From positions 1-5,579 of the forward strand of contig CABRSG010000167.1 of NCBI GenBank assembly GCA_902473545.1: a DNA stretch of 5,579 bases, written 5' to 3'. Positions within the stretch are counted from its first letter, which is position 1, and the number at the start of each line of letters is the position of its first letter. Both the position numbers and the translations under genes were made by a program. Positions 1 through 5,579 of this stretch are shown here, in pieces. Under the pieces are notes generated by a model, which made no database searches, had not been told where the DNA came from, and saw only the letters and a list, made by a program, of their open reading frames with translations. Source of the stretch: an uncultured Lachnospiraceae bacterium. Lineage in GTDB: Bacteria > Bacillota > Clostridia > Lachnospirales > Lachnospiraceae.

Positions 1-1
1 C

Positions 2-1621
2 CGCGAATACTTAAATCCGGTGTATGACCTGGAGCGTCTGATCAGCAAGATCAGCTACCAGACGGCTAATCCGCGCGATCTGATCGCGTTTAAAAGCTCG
101 CTTTCCATGCTGCCGCACATCAAATACATCATGGGCGATTTCAAGAGCAGCCTTCTCTGCAATGTGTGCGATGATATTGACGTGCTGGAGGATCTCTGTG
201 AGCTGGTGGAGCGCGCGGTCATCGAGGAACCGCCGATCTCCATTCGCGACGGCAATCTGATCCGCGACGGGTTTCACGAGGAGGTGGACCGTCTGCGCCA
301 GGCAAAGACGGAGGGGAAAACCTGGCTTGCAGATCTGGAGGCGAAGGAGCGCGAAAAGACCGGCATCAAGAATATGAAGATCAAGTACAACCGGGTATTC
401 GGCTATTACCTGGAGGTCACCAATTCCTACAAGAATCTGGTGCCGGATTACTATACAAGAAAGCAGACGCTCGCGAACGCCGAGCGCTATATCACGCCGG
501 AACTGAAGGAACTGGAGGATATCATTCTCGGGGCGGAGGACCGTCTCGTTTCGCTGGAATACGAGTTGTTCTGCGAGGTGCGCGATAAGATTGCCGGAGA
601 GATTCTCCGCATTCAGCAGACGGCAAAGGCGATCGCCGGGATCGACGTTTTCGCGTCGCTGGCGCTGGTCGCCGAACAGAACAACTACGTCTGCCCGAAG
701 ATGAACAGCCGCGGGCAGATCCAGATCCATGACGGGCGTCATCCGGTCGTGGAAAAAATGATAAAGAATGATATGTTTATCGCCAACGATACGTTCCTGG
801 ACAACCACAAGAACCGCATTTCTATTATCACGGGACCGAATATGGCGGGAAAATCCACGTACATGCGCCAGACGGCGCTGATCGTGCTGATGGCGCAGAT
901 CGGATCGTTCGTGCCGGCATCGGATGCAAAGATCGGCATTGTCGACCGTATCTTTACGCGCGTGGGCGCATCGGACGACCTCGCCTCCGGGCAGAGTACC
1001 TTTATGGTGGAGATGACCGAGGTGGCAAACATCCTGCGCAGCGCGACGGCGGACAGTCTGCTCGTGCTCGATGAGATCGGGCGCGGTACCAGCACCTTTG
1101 ACGGTCTGAGCATTGCCTGGGCGGTAGTAGAGCATATCAGTAATCCGAAGCTTCTCGGCGCAAAGACGCTGTTCGCCACTCACTATCACGAGCTGACAGA
1201 GCTGGAGGGCAAGCTGTCCTCGGTAAATAATTACTGCATTGCCGTCAAGGAGCGCGGCGACGACATTGTTTTCCTGCGGAAGATCGTAAAGGGCGGCGCG
1301 GACAAGAGCTACGGCATCCAGGTGGCAAAGCTTGCAGGCGTGCCGGACAGCATCATTGAGCGCGCGAAGGAGCTGGTGCAGGAGCTAAGCGACGCCGATA
1401 TCACAGAAGCAGTGCACGAGGCGAAAACCGATGGAAAGACCGCAAAGCCGAAAAAGAAAAAATATGACCAGATTGATCTTGACCAGATGACCTTATTTGA
1501 TACGGTAAGCGACGAGGACGTTCTGAACGAGCTAAAGGAAATCGAGATATCCACGCTGACGCCGATTGAGGCGCTGAATGTGCTGAACCGGCTGCAGAGC
1601 AGATTAAAGAACCGCTGGTAG
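2..1621 (+). CDS. mutS: DNA mismatch repair ATPase MutS, 5'-truncated by window edge
   Basis: MutS finds base mismatches and small loops after replication, then uses ATP to become a sliding clamp that recruits MutL. The reading frame is open from base 2 (REYLNPVYDLERL) with no start in view, so the gene begins outside the window. The 539 residues present are about the C-terminal 60% of a typical 850-890 residue protein; the mismatch-binding and connector domains are missing. Visible (numbering from base 2): core/lever start, clamp motif FGYYLEVT (133-140), Walker A GPNMAGKST (278-286), signature loop SDDLASGQSTF (324-334), Walker B LVLDE with D357/E358, and ATHYHEL with switch H394. A Lys-rich patch (482-487) precedes a clamp-binding peptide QMTLF (495-499), then the usual C-terminal helical tail ending in KNRW. 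All ATPase residues are intact. The GTG at 20 is an internal Val codon, not a start. MutS1 rather than MutS2: no Smr domain and a mutL neighbour. Confidence 0.97.
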   Translation, partial: REYLNPVYDLERLISKISYQTANPRDLIAFKSSLSMLPHIKYIMGDFKSSLLCNVCDDIDVLEDLCELVERAVIEEPPISIRDGNLIRDGFHEEVDRLRQAKTEGKTWLADLEAKEREKTGIKNMKIKYNRVFGYYLEVTNSYKNLVPDYYTRKQTLANAERYITPELKELEDIILGAEDRLVSLEYELFCEVRDKIAGEILRIQQTAKAIAGIDVFASLALVAEQNNYVCPKMNSRGQIQIHDGRHPVVEKMIKNDMFIANDTFLDNHKNRISIITGPNMAGKSTYMRQTALIVLMAQIGSFVPASDAKIGIVDRIFTRVGASDDLASGQSTFMVEMTEVANILRSATADSLLVLDEIGRGTSTFDGLSIAWAVVEHISNPKLLGAKTLFATHYHELTELEGKLSSVNNYCIAVKERGDDIVFLRKIVKGGADKSYGIQVAKLAGVPDSIIERAKELVQELSDADITEAVHEAKTDGKTAKPKKKKYDQIDLDQMTLFDTVSDEDVLNELKEIEISTLTPIEALNVLNRLQSRLKNRW

Positions 1622-1640
1622 GGGATTCCCAAAAGAAAAT

Positions 1641-1644
1641 GGAG
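1641..1644 (+). promoter_or_regulatory. Ribosome binding site of mutL
   Basis: GGAG lies 11 bases before the ATG at 1656, in the 34-base gap after the mutS stop. The spacing is a little long, and the match is only four bases. It still supports the 1656 start, because an in-frame TGA at 1647 rules out anything further upstream. The gap is too short to hold an obvious terminator or promoter, so mutS and mutL are probably co-transcribed. Confidence 0.6.
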
Positions 1645-1655
1645 CATGATTCATT

Positions 1656-3692
1656 ATGAGAGAAATTGCAGTGCTCGATGAGCAGACAATTGACAAAATA
1701 GCAGCCGGAGAGGTGATCGAGCGCCCGGCTTCCATCGTGAAGGAGTTGGTGGAGAATGCGATCGACGCCGGAGCGAACGCCGTCACGGTGGAAATCCGGG
1801 ACGGCGGCATCTCCCTTATCCGCATCACCGACAACGGCTCCGGCATCGAGGCAAAGCAGGTGCCGGTTGCCTTCCTGCGCCATGCGACCAGCAAGATCCG
1901 CAAGGCGGACGATCTTCTGGATGTTGCCTCGCTTGGGTTTCGCGGCGAGGCGCTCTCCAGCATCGCGGCGGTCTGCCAGGTGGAGCTGATCACGAAAACG
2001 GCGGATAGTCTGACCGGCGTGCGTTATCTGATCGAGGGCGGCAAAGAGAAAAGCCTGGAGGAGATCGGCGCGCCAGACGGAACGACGTTTCTGGTGCGCA
2101 ATATCTTTTACAATACCCCGGCGCGGAAAAAGTTTCTGAAAACGGCGCAGACCGAGGCGGGTTATATCAGTGACATGGTGGAGCATATCGCGCTTTCCCA
2201 CCCGGAGGTTTCATTTAAGTTTATCTCCAACAACCAGACAAAGCTTCATACCTCCGGGAATCATCAGCTAAAGGATATCATTTATCATGTATACGGGCGC
2301 GATATTGCGGCGAATCTGATCGAGGTGGACGCCGGAAACGATTCTGTCCGCATAAACGGCTTTATCGGAAAGCCGGTGATCTCCAGGGGCAACCGCAACT
2401 ACGAAAATTACTTTGTAAACGGGCGTTATATCCGCAGCAGCATCATCGCAAAAGCGATTGAGGACGCCTATCACACGTTTATGATGAAGCATAAATATCC
2501 TTTTACGGTGCTGCACTTTACAATTGACGGAAATCTTCTGGATGTCAATGTGCATCCGACAAAAATGGAGCTGCGCTTCGCGGAAAATGAACGCATGTAT
2601 CAGCTTGTCTATGAAGCAGTGCGCAGTGCGCTTTCCCACCGGGAGATGATCGTGCAGGTGGGTGTCGGCAAGGATGAGCCTCAGAAAAAAGAAGAGCCGA
2701 AGGGCAGAATCCCCGTGGCGGAGCCGTTTGAGACGATGCGGCGCAGAATAGAGCAGACAAATTCCCAGGTGCGCGAGCGCCCGGCGTATATGACAAATGT
2801 GTCTGCAGACAATGTTCCGCCTCCACAGGAAGCAAAGACGGGGCGTCCCCTGCCCGCTCCGGCGCCGCAGATGGGACAGGAAACGCTGCAGACAGAGCGC
2901 ATGATCCCAAAGCTTGTCCCCCGGTTTTCTGCGCGGCGGGAGACAGCGCCGGTATCACAGGCTCCGGTAAATTCGCCTGAAAATACAGAAGCAATCTCCG
3001 GGGATACCCCTGAGTGGGAGAGAGCTGCGCTCAATCCGCAGCCATCTGCCCCCGCCGATTTAAAAGACGGGCAGATGAGCCTTTTCGAGGATAAACTGCT
3101 CTCGAAGGAGCATGTAAAGGAACACCGCATCATTGGGCAGGTGTTTGACACTTACTGGATCGTACAGTTCCAGGACAAGCTGTTTCTGATCGACCAGCAC
3201 GCGGCGCACGAAAAGGTTCTCTACGAGCGCATGAAAAAATCTATGGCGAACCGCGAATTTACCTCGCAGAATTTAAATCCGCCGATCATTCTCACCTTAA
3301 ATATGGCGGAGGCGGCGCTGCTTGAGAAATATCGGGAGCGCTTTATCGAGATTGGCTTTGAGATCGAAGAATTCGGCGGGCGTGAATATGCTCTGCGCGC
3401 CGTTCCCGATAATCTGTTCGGGCTTGCCGATAAGGAGCTGTTTCTGGAAATGCTGGACGGGCTTGCCGCGCAGACGGACGCGCTTGGTATTGAGACGATC
3501 GACGACAAGATCGCGACCATGTCCTGTAAGGCGGCGGTGAAGGGAAATTCACGTCTGTCAACGGCGGAGATCCACGCGCTCATCGACGAGCTGCTTACTC
3601 TGGAAAATCCCTACAACTGCCCGCACGGCAGACCAACCATCATCTCTATGTCAAAGTATGACCTGGAGAAAAAGTTTAAAAGGATTGTTTAG
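1656..3692 (+). CDS. mutL: DNA mismatch repair protein MutL, endonuclease type
   Basis: MutL couples mismatch recognition by MutS to strand incision. At 678 residues it is a full-length MutL. The N-terminal GHKL ATPase (about 1-330) shows E30 and N34 in KELVENAIDAGA, DNGSGI (D59), RHATSKI (75-81), GFRGEALSSI (94-103), GTT (142-144), NTPAR (153-157) and DVNVHPTKMELRF with ATP-contacting K303. A Pro/Gln/Glu-rich linker (about 335-485) is variable and probably disordered. The C-terminal domain (about 488-678) carries the metal-dependent nicking site: DQHAAHE(x4)E with D513, H515, E519 and E524; SCKAAVKG (C624); CPHGRP (C655, H657); and terminal FKR (674-676). This set marks a nicking MutL that needs no MutH, unlike the E. 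coli protein. A sliding-clamp-type peptide QMSLF sits at 473-477 at the end of the linker. The start at 1656 gives the family's N-terminus (MREIAVLDEQTIDKIAAGEV) and has an in-frame stop just upstream. Confidence 0.98.
   Translation: MREIAVLDEQTIDKIAAGEVIERPASIVKELVENAIDAGANAVTVEIRDGGISLIRITDNGSGIEAKQVPVAFLRHATSKIRKADDLLDVASLGFRGEALSSIAAVCQVELITKTADSLTGVRYLIEGGKEKSLEEIGAPDGTTFLVRNIFYNTPARKKFLKTAQTEAGYISDMVEHIALSHPEVSFKFISNNQTKLHTSGNHQLKDIIYHVYGRDIAANLIEVDAGNDSVRINGFIGKPVISRGNRNYENYFVNGRYIRSSIIAKAIEDAYHTFMMKHKYPFTVLHFTIDGNLLDVNVHPTKMELRFAENERMYQLVYEAVRSALSHREMIVQVGVGKDEPQKKEEPKGRIPVAEPFETMRRRIEQTNSQVRERPAYMTNVSADNVPPPQEAKTGRPLPAPAPQMGQETLQTERMIPKLVPRFSARRETAPVSQAPVNSPENTEAISGDTPEWERAALNPQPSAPADLKDGQMSLFEDKLLSKEHVKEHRIIGQVFDTYWIVQFQDKLFLIDQHAAHEKVLYERMKKSMANREFTSQNLNPPIILTLNMAEAALLEKYRERFIEIGFEIEEFGGREYALRAVPDNLFGLADKELFLEMLDGLAAQTDALGIETIDDKIATMSCKAAVKGNSRLSTAEIHALIDELLTLENPYNCPHGRPTIISMSKYDLEKKFKRIV
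3678..3684 (+). promoter_or_regulatory. Ribosome binding site of miaA, inside the mutL 3' end
   Basis: AAAAGGA ends nine bases before the ATG at 3694 and lies within the last codons of mutL. It decides the miaA start: the in-frame ATG at 3658 has no comparable purine-rich site ahead of it and would add twelve residues not expected before the MiaA P-loop strand. The mutL stop TAG ends at 3692, one base before the miaA ATG, an arrangement that favours re-initiation by ribosomes finishing mutL. Confidence 0.7.
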
Positions 3693-3693
3693 T

Positions 3694-4659
3694 ATGACAA
3701 AAAAACCGTTACTGATCCTCACCGGTCCGACGGCGGTCGGCAAAACGGCGCTGTCCATTGCGCTGGCAAAGGCGGTCGGCGGCGAGATCATTTCCGCAGA
3801 TTCCATGCAGGTGTACAGGGGCATGGACATTGGCTCGGCTAAAATTACCCGCGAAGAGATGGACGGCGTGCCGCATTATCTGATCGACGAGCTGGAGCCG
3901 GAGGAGGAATTTCACGTTGTCCGCTTCCAGGAGCTTGCAAAAAAATATATGGAGCAGATTTACGCAAAGGGGAAAATCCCTATTCTGGTCGGCGGCACCG
4001 GCTTTTATATCCAGGCGGTGCTTTACGATATCGACTTTACACAGAATGACGGCGATGGCAGCTACCGCAGGGAGCTGGAGCTGCTCGCAAAAGAAAAGGG
4101 AAACGAATATCTTCACGCGATGCTCCTCTCCGTGGACGAAAAGGCGGCGCAGGAAATCCATGCAAACAACATAAAGCGCGTGATCCGCGCCCTGGAATTT
4201 TATCATGAAAGCGGAAGTCCGATCTCTGCGCACAACGAGGCGCAGCGGCATAAGGAATCCCCCTACAACGCCGCCTATTTTGTGCTGAACGAAAACCGGC
4301 AGACACTTTATGAGCGGATCGACCGGCGCGTGGATGAAATGCTGGAAAATGGTCTGCTGGACGAGGTACGCGCCCTGAAAACGCGCGGCTGTACCGCCGG
4401 AATGGTCTCCATGCAGGGACTCGGCTATAAGGAAATGCTGGATTATCTGGACGGTAACTGCACCTGCGAGGAGGCAGTTTACCGCCTGAAGCGCGACACG
4501 CGTCATTTTGCAAAGCGCCAGATCACCTGGTTCAAGCGTGAGCGAGACGTCATCTGGCTGCAAAAAGAGGAGTTTGGCACAAGCGGGGAAATCCTCGCCT
4601 ATATGCTGGATATTATAGAACATCAGAGAGGAATATCATTATGTCACAAAATGCAATAG
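3694..4659 (+). CDS. miaA: tRNA dimethylallyltransferase MiaA
   Basis: MiaA transfers a dimethylallyl group from DMAPP to N6 of adenosine 37 in tRNAs that read codons starting with U. It is the first step toward ms2i6A, which MiaB completes, and it improves codon-anticodon pairing. The protein is 321 residues, normal for the family. Visible: P-loop GPTAVGKT (11-18), DSMQVYRGMDIGSAK (36-50, D36 the likely catalytic base), PHYLID, VGGTGFY (99-105), NNIKRVIRALE (158-168), MQGLGYKE (240-247) and TRHFAKRQITWF (269-280). All hallmark motifs are intact. The start at 3694 is chosen over 3658 because of its ribosome binding site and its fit to the family N-terminus. It starts one base after mutL, and its last 19 bases overlap the next gene, so translation is probably coupled on both sides. 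A run of seven A (3699-3705) covers codons 2-4. Confidence 0.97.
   Translation: MTKKPLLILTGPTAVGKTALSIALAKAVGGEIISADSMQVYRGMDIGSAKITREEMDGVPHYLIDELEPEEEFHVVRFQELAKKYMEQIYAKGKIPILVGGTGFYIQAVLYDIDFTQNDGDGSYRRELELLAKEKGNEYLHAMLLSVDEKAAQEIHANNIKRVIRALEFYHESGSPISAHNEAQRHKESPYNAAYFVLNENRQTLYERIDRRVDEMLENGLLDEVRALKTRGCTAGMVSMQGLGYKEMLDYLDGNCTCEEAVYRLKRDTRHFAKRQITWFKRERDVIWLQKEEFGTSGEILAYMLDIIEHQRGISLCHKMQ
4625..4632 (+). promoter_or_regulatory. Ribosome binding site of the YnbB-family gene, inside miaA
   Basis: AGAGAGGA, the best Shine-Dalgarno match in the window, ends eight bases before the ATG at 4641 and lies in the last codons of miaA. It fixes the start of the downstream gene even though that start overlaps miaA by 19 bases. 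Confidence 0.75.
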
Positions 4660-5579
4660 AAGAAATGTATGCGGAGCTGGGCGTCAGCCGTCAGGTATTC
4701 GCTTTCGGGCAGAAGATCGAGCAGGAGCTGCTTTCCCGGTTTGCCAAAATACAAAAAACTGCGGAGTATAATCAGTTAAAGGTAGTGCGCGCCATGCAGA
4801 AGTGCCGCGTCAGCGCGGAATGCTTCCAGTCCGGTACCGGCTACGGCTACAACGATATCGGGCGCGACACCCTGGAGGAGGTTTACGCAAACGTATTCCA
4901 CACCGAAGCGGCGCTCGTGCGCGCACAGATCACCTGCGGAACGCATGCGCTCGCCGTGGCGCTCGCCGGAAACCTGCGCCCAGGTGACGAGCTTTTGTCC
5001 ATCTCCGGCAAACCCTACGATACGCTTGAGGAGGTGATCGGCATCCGCCCCTCAAATGGGTCTCTGGCTGAGTACGGCGTCAGCTACCGCCAGGTCGATC
5101 TGCTCGCGGACGGAAGCTTCGATTTTGACGGCATCCGGGCGGCGATCCGGCCGAATACAAAGCTGGTGGAAATCCAGCGTTCCAAGGGCTATCAGACGCG
5201 CCCGACGCTCTCCGTACAGGCGATCGCGGAGGCGATCCGGTTTGTGAAGGACATCAATCCTGATATTCTGATCCTGGTGGATAATTGCTACGGGGAATTT
5301 GTTGAGGAAAAAGAGCCGAGCGATTTCGGAGCCGATATGGTAGTCGGCTCGCTGATCAAAAATCCCGGAGGCGGGCTTGCGCCGATCGGCGGCTACATTG
5401 CAGGTACGAAAAAATGTATCGAAAATGCGGCGTACCGCCTGACCTCTCCCGGTCTCGGACGTGAGGTGGGCGCGTCGCTTGGCGTAAACCGCGACTTTTT
5501 CCAGGGGCTTTTTCTGGCGCCGACCGTAGTGGCGGGTGCGCTCAAGGGTGCGATCTTTGCCGCAAATATCTATGAACGT
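4641..5579 (+). CDS. ynbB: PLP-dependent methionine gamma-lyase-like protein (YnbB / 'aluminum resistance' family), 3'-truncated by window edge
   Basis: This is a fold-type I PLP enzyme of the family annotated as YnbB, cystathionine beta-lyase-like or aluminum resistance protein (COG4100). The real substrate is not established, and the resistance name comes from one early report, so no specific reaction is claimed. The 313 residues seen run in frame to the window end; family members are about 410-430, so roughly 100 C-terminal residues are missing. Visible: a glycine-rich FQSGTGYGYNDIGRDTLE (62-79), the likely phosphate-binding ITCGTHALAVAL (97-108), EIQRSKGYQTRP (177-188), LVDNCYGEF with D214 expected to contact the PLP ring nitrogen, and SLIKNPGGG, where K240 is the probable Schiff-base lysine. 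Assignment of these roles is by analogy with fold-type I enzymes. The start at 4641 has a strong ribosome binding site and overlaps the miaA end by 19 bases. The family placement is firm; the symbol follows B. subtilis ynbB. Confidence 0.88.
   Translation, partial: MSQNAIEEMYAELGVSRQVFAFGQKIEQELLSRFAKIQKTAEYNQLKVVRAMQKCRVSAECFQSGTGYGYNDIGRDTLEEVYANVFHTEAALVRAQITCGTHALAVALAGNLRPGDELLSISGKPYDTLEEVIGIRPSNGSLAEYGVSYRQVDLLADGSFDFDGIRAAIRPNTKLVEIQRSKGYQTRPTLSVQAIAEAIRFVKDINPDILILVDNCYGEFVEEKEPSDFGADMVVGSLIKNPGGGLAPIGGYIAGTKKCIENAAYRLTSPGLGREVGASLGVNRDFFQGLFLAPTVVAGALKGAIFAANIYER

Noticed and set aside
11..1189. A 392-codon open frame on the minus strand opposite mutS
   Set aside because: It is a mirror of the GC-rich codon pattern of mutS; the translation is His/Arg/Leu-rich with no recognisable domain, and the plus-strand MutS motifs are unambiguous.
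1451..1462. A-rich tract (A5-G-A6) in mutS as a programmed frameshift site
   Set aside because: The zero frame continues into the conserved clamp peptide and C-terminal tail, and no stimulatory structure is apparent.
1622..1655. Possible promoter or terminator between mutS and mutL
   Set aside because: The 34 bases contain no convincing hairpin with a T-run and no recognisable -35/-10 pair.
1639..1659. A six-codon ORF (MEHDSL) whose TGA overlaps the mutL ATG as ATGA, resembling a coupling leader peptide
   Set aside because: Such a short ORF arises easily by chance, has no good ribosome binding site, and mutL has its own GGAG.
1866..1905. Possible repeat-driven on/off switching of mutL as described for the short tandem repeat near RHATSK in enteric bacteria
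   Set aside because: The corresponding sequence here (VPVAFLRHATSK) has no tandem hexamer repeat.
1401..2201. A minus-strand open frame spanning the mutS-mutL junction
   Set aside because: It crosses two firmly assigned genes, has a low-complexity composition and no recognisable family.
2545..3151. Minus-strand open frames opposite the MutL linker
   Set aside because: The linker is low in sequence constraint and rich in codons whose complements lack stops; the translations are Ser/Ala/Pro-rich with no domain.
3658..3693. An upstream in-frame ATG for miaA that would overlap mutL by 35 bases
   Set aside because: It has no Shine-Dalgarno and would add twelve residues before the family N-terminus; 3694 has AAAAGGA at good spacing.
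4802..5247. Two Arg-rich plus-strand open frames (61 and 63 codons) inside the PLP-enzyme gene
   Set aside because: They are out-of-frame shadows of the PLP enzyme, whose frame is continuous with conserved motifs through both spans.

Overview
The window is a dense, single-strand stretch of bacterial chromosome. It holds four consecutive plus-strand genes with almost no non-coding DNA: mutS (5' end missing), mutL (complete), miaA (complete), and a PLP-dependent gene of the YnbB / methionine gamma-lyase-like family (3' end missing). The proteins look most like Clostridia. GC-rich third positions, an endonuclease-type MutL, AGGA-type ribosome binding sites and the gene order together suggest a moderately high-GC Lachnospiraceae-like Firmicute. 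That placement is inference; no marker gene here fixes the genus.

Layout: positions 2-1621 encode the C-terminal 539 residues of MutS, from the core/lever domain through the clamp, ATPase and C-terminal clamp-binding tail. A 34-base gap follows, then mutL (1656-3692), with an N-terminal GHKL ATPase, a long variable linker and a C-terminal metal-dependent nicking domain. The mutL stop is separated by one base from the miaA start (3694-4659). The miaA 3' end overlaps the start of the PLP-enzyme gene by 19 bases (4641 to the window end). I see no terminator or internal promoter that I can support, so the four genes probably form one transcript with coupled translation.

How the genes work together: MutS recognises mismatches and recruits MutL, which nicks the new strand. 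No MutH is expected or seen, and strand choice is thought to depend on the sliding clamp. MutS carries a canonical clamp-binding peptide near its C-terminus. MutL carries an almost identical peptide at the end of its linker, while the place where B. subtilis MutL binds the clamp is degenerate. MiaA prenylates A37 of tRNAs reading U-starting codons, and its link to mismatch repair is a conserved neighbourhood rather than a shared pathway. The last gene is a fold-type I PLP enzyme of uncertain physiological substrate.

No undescribed system is evident. This is a conserved housekeeping cluster. The most interesting details are the second clamp-binding-like motif in MutL, the direct miaA-to-ynbB overlap without an intervening hfq, and the tight translational coupling.
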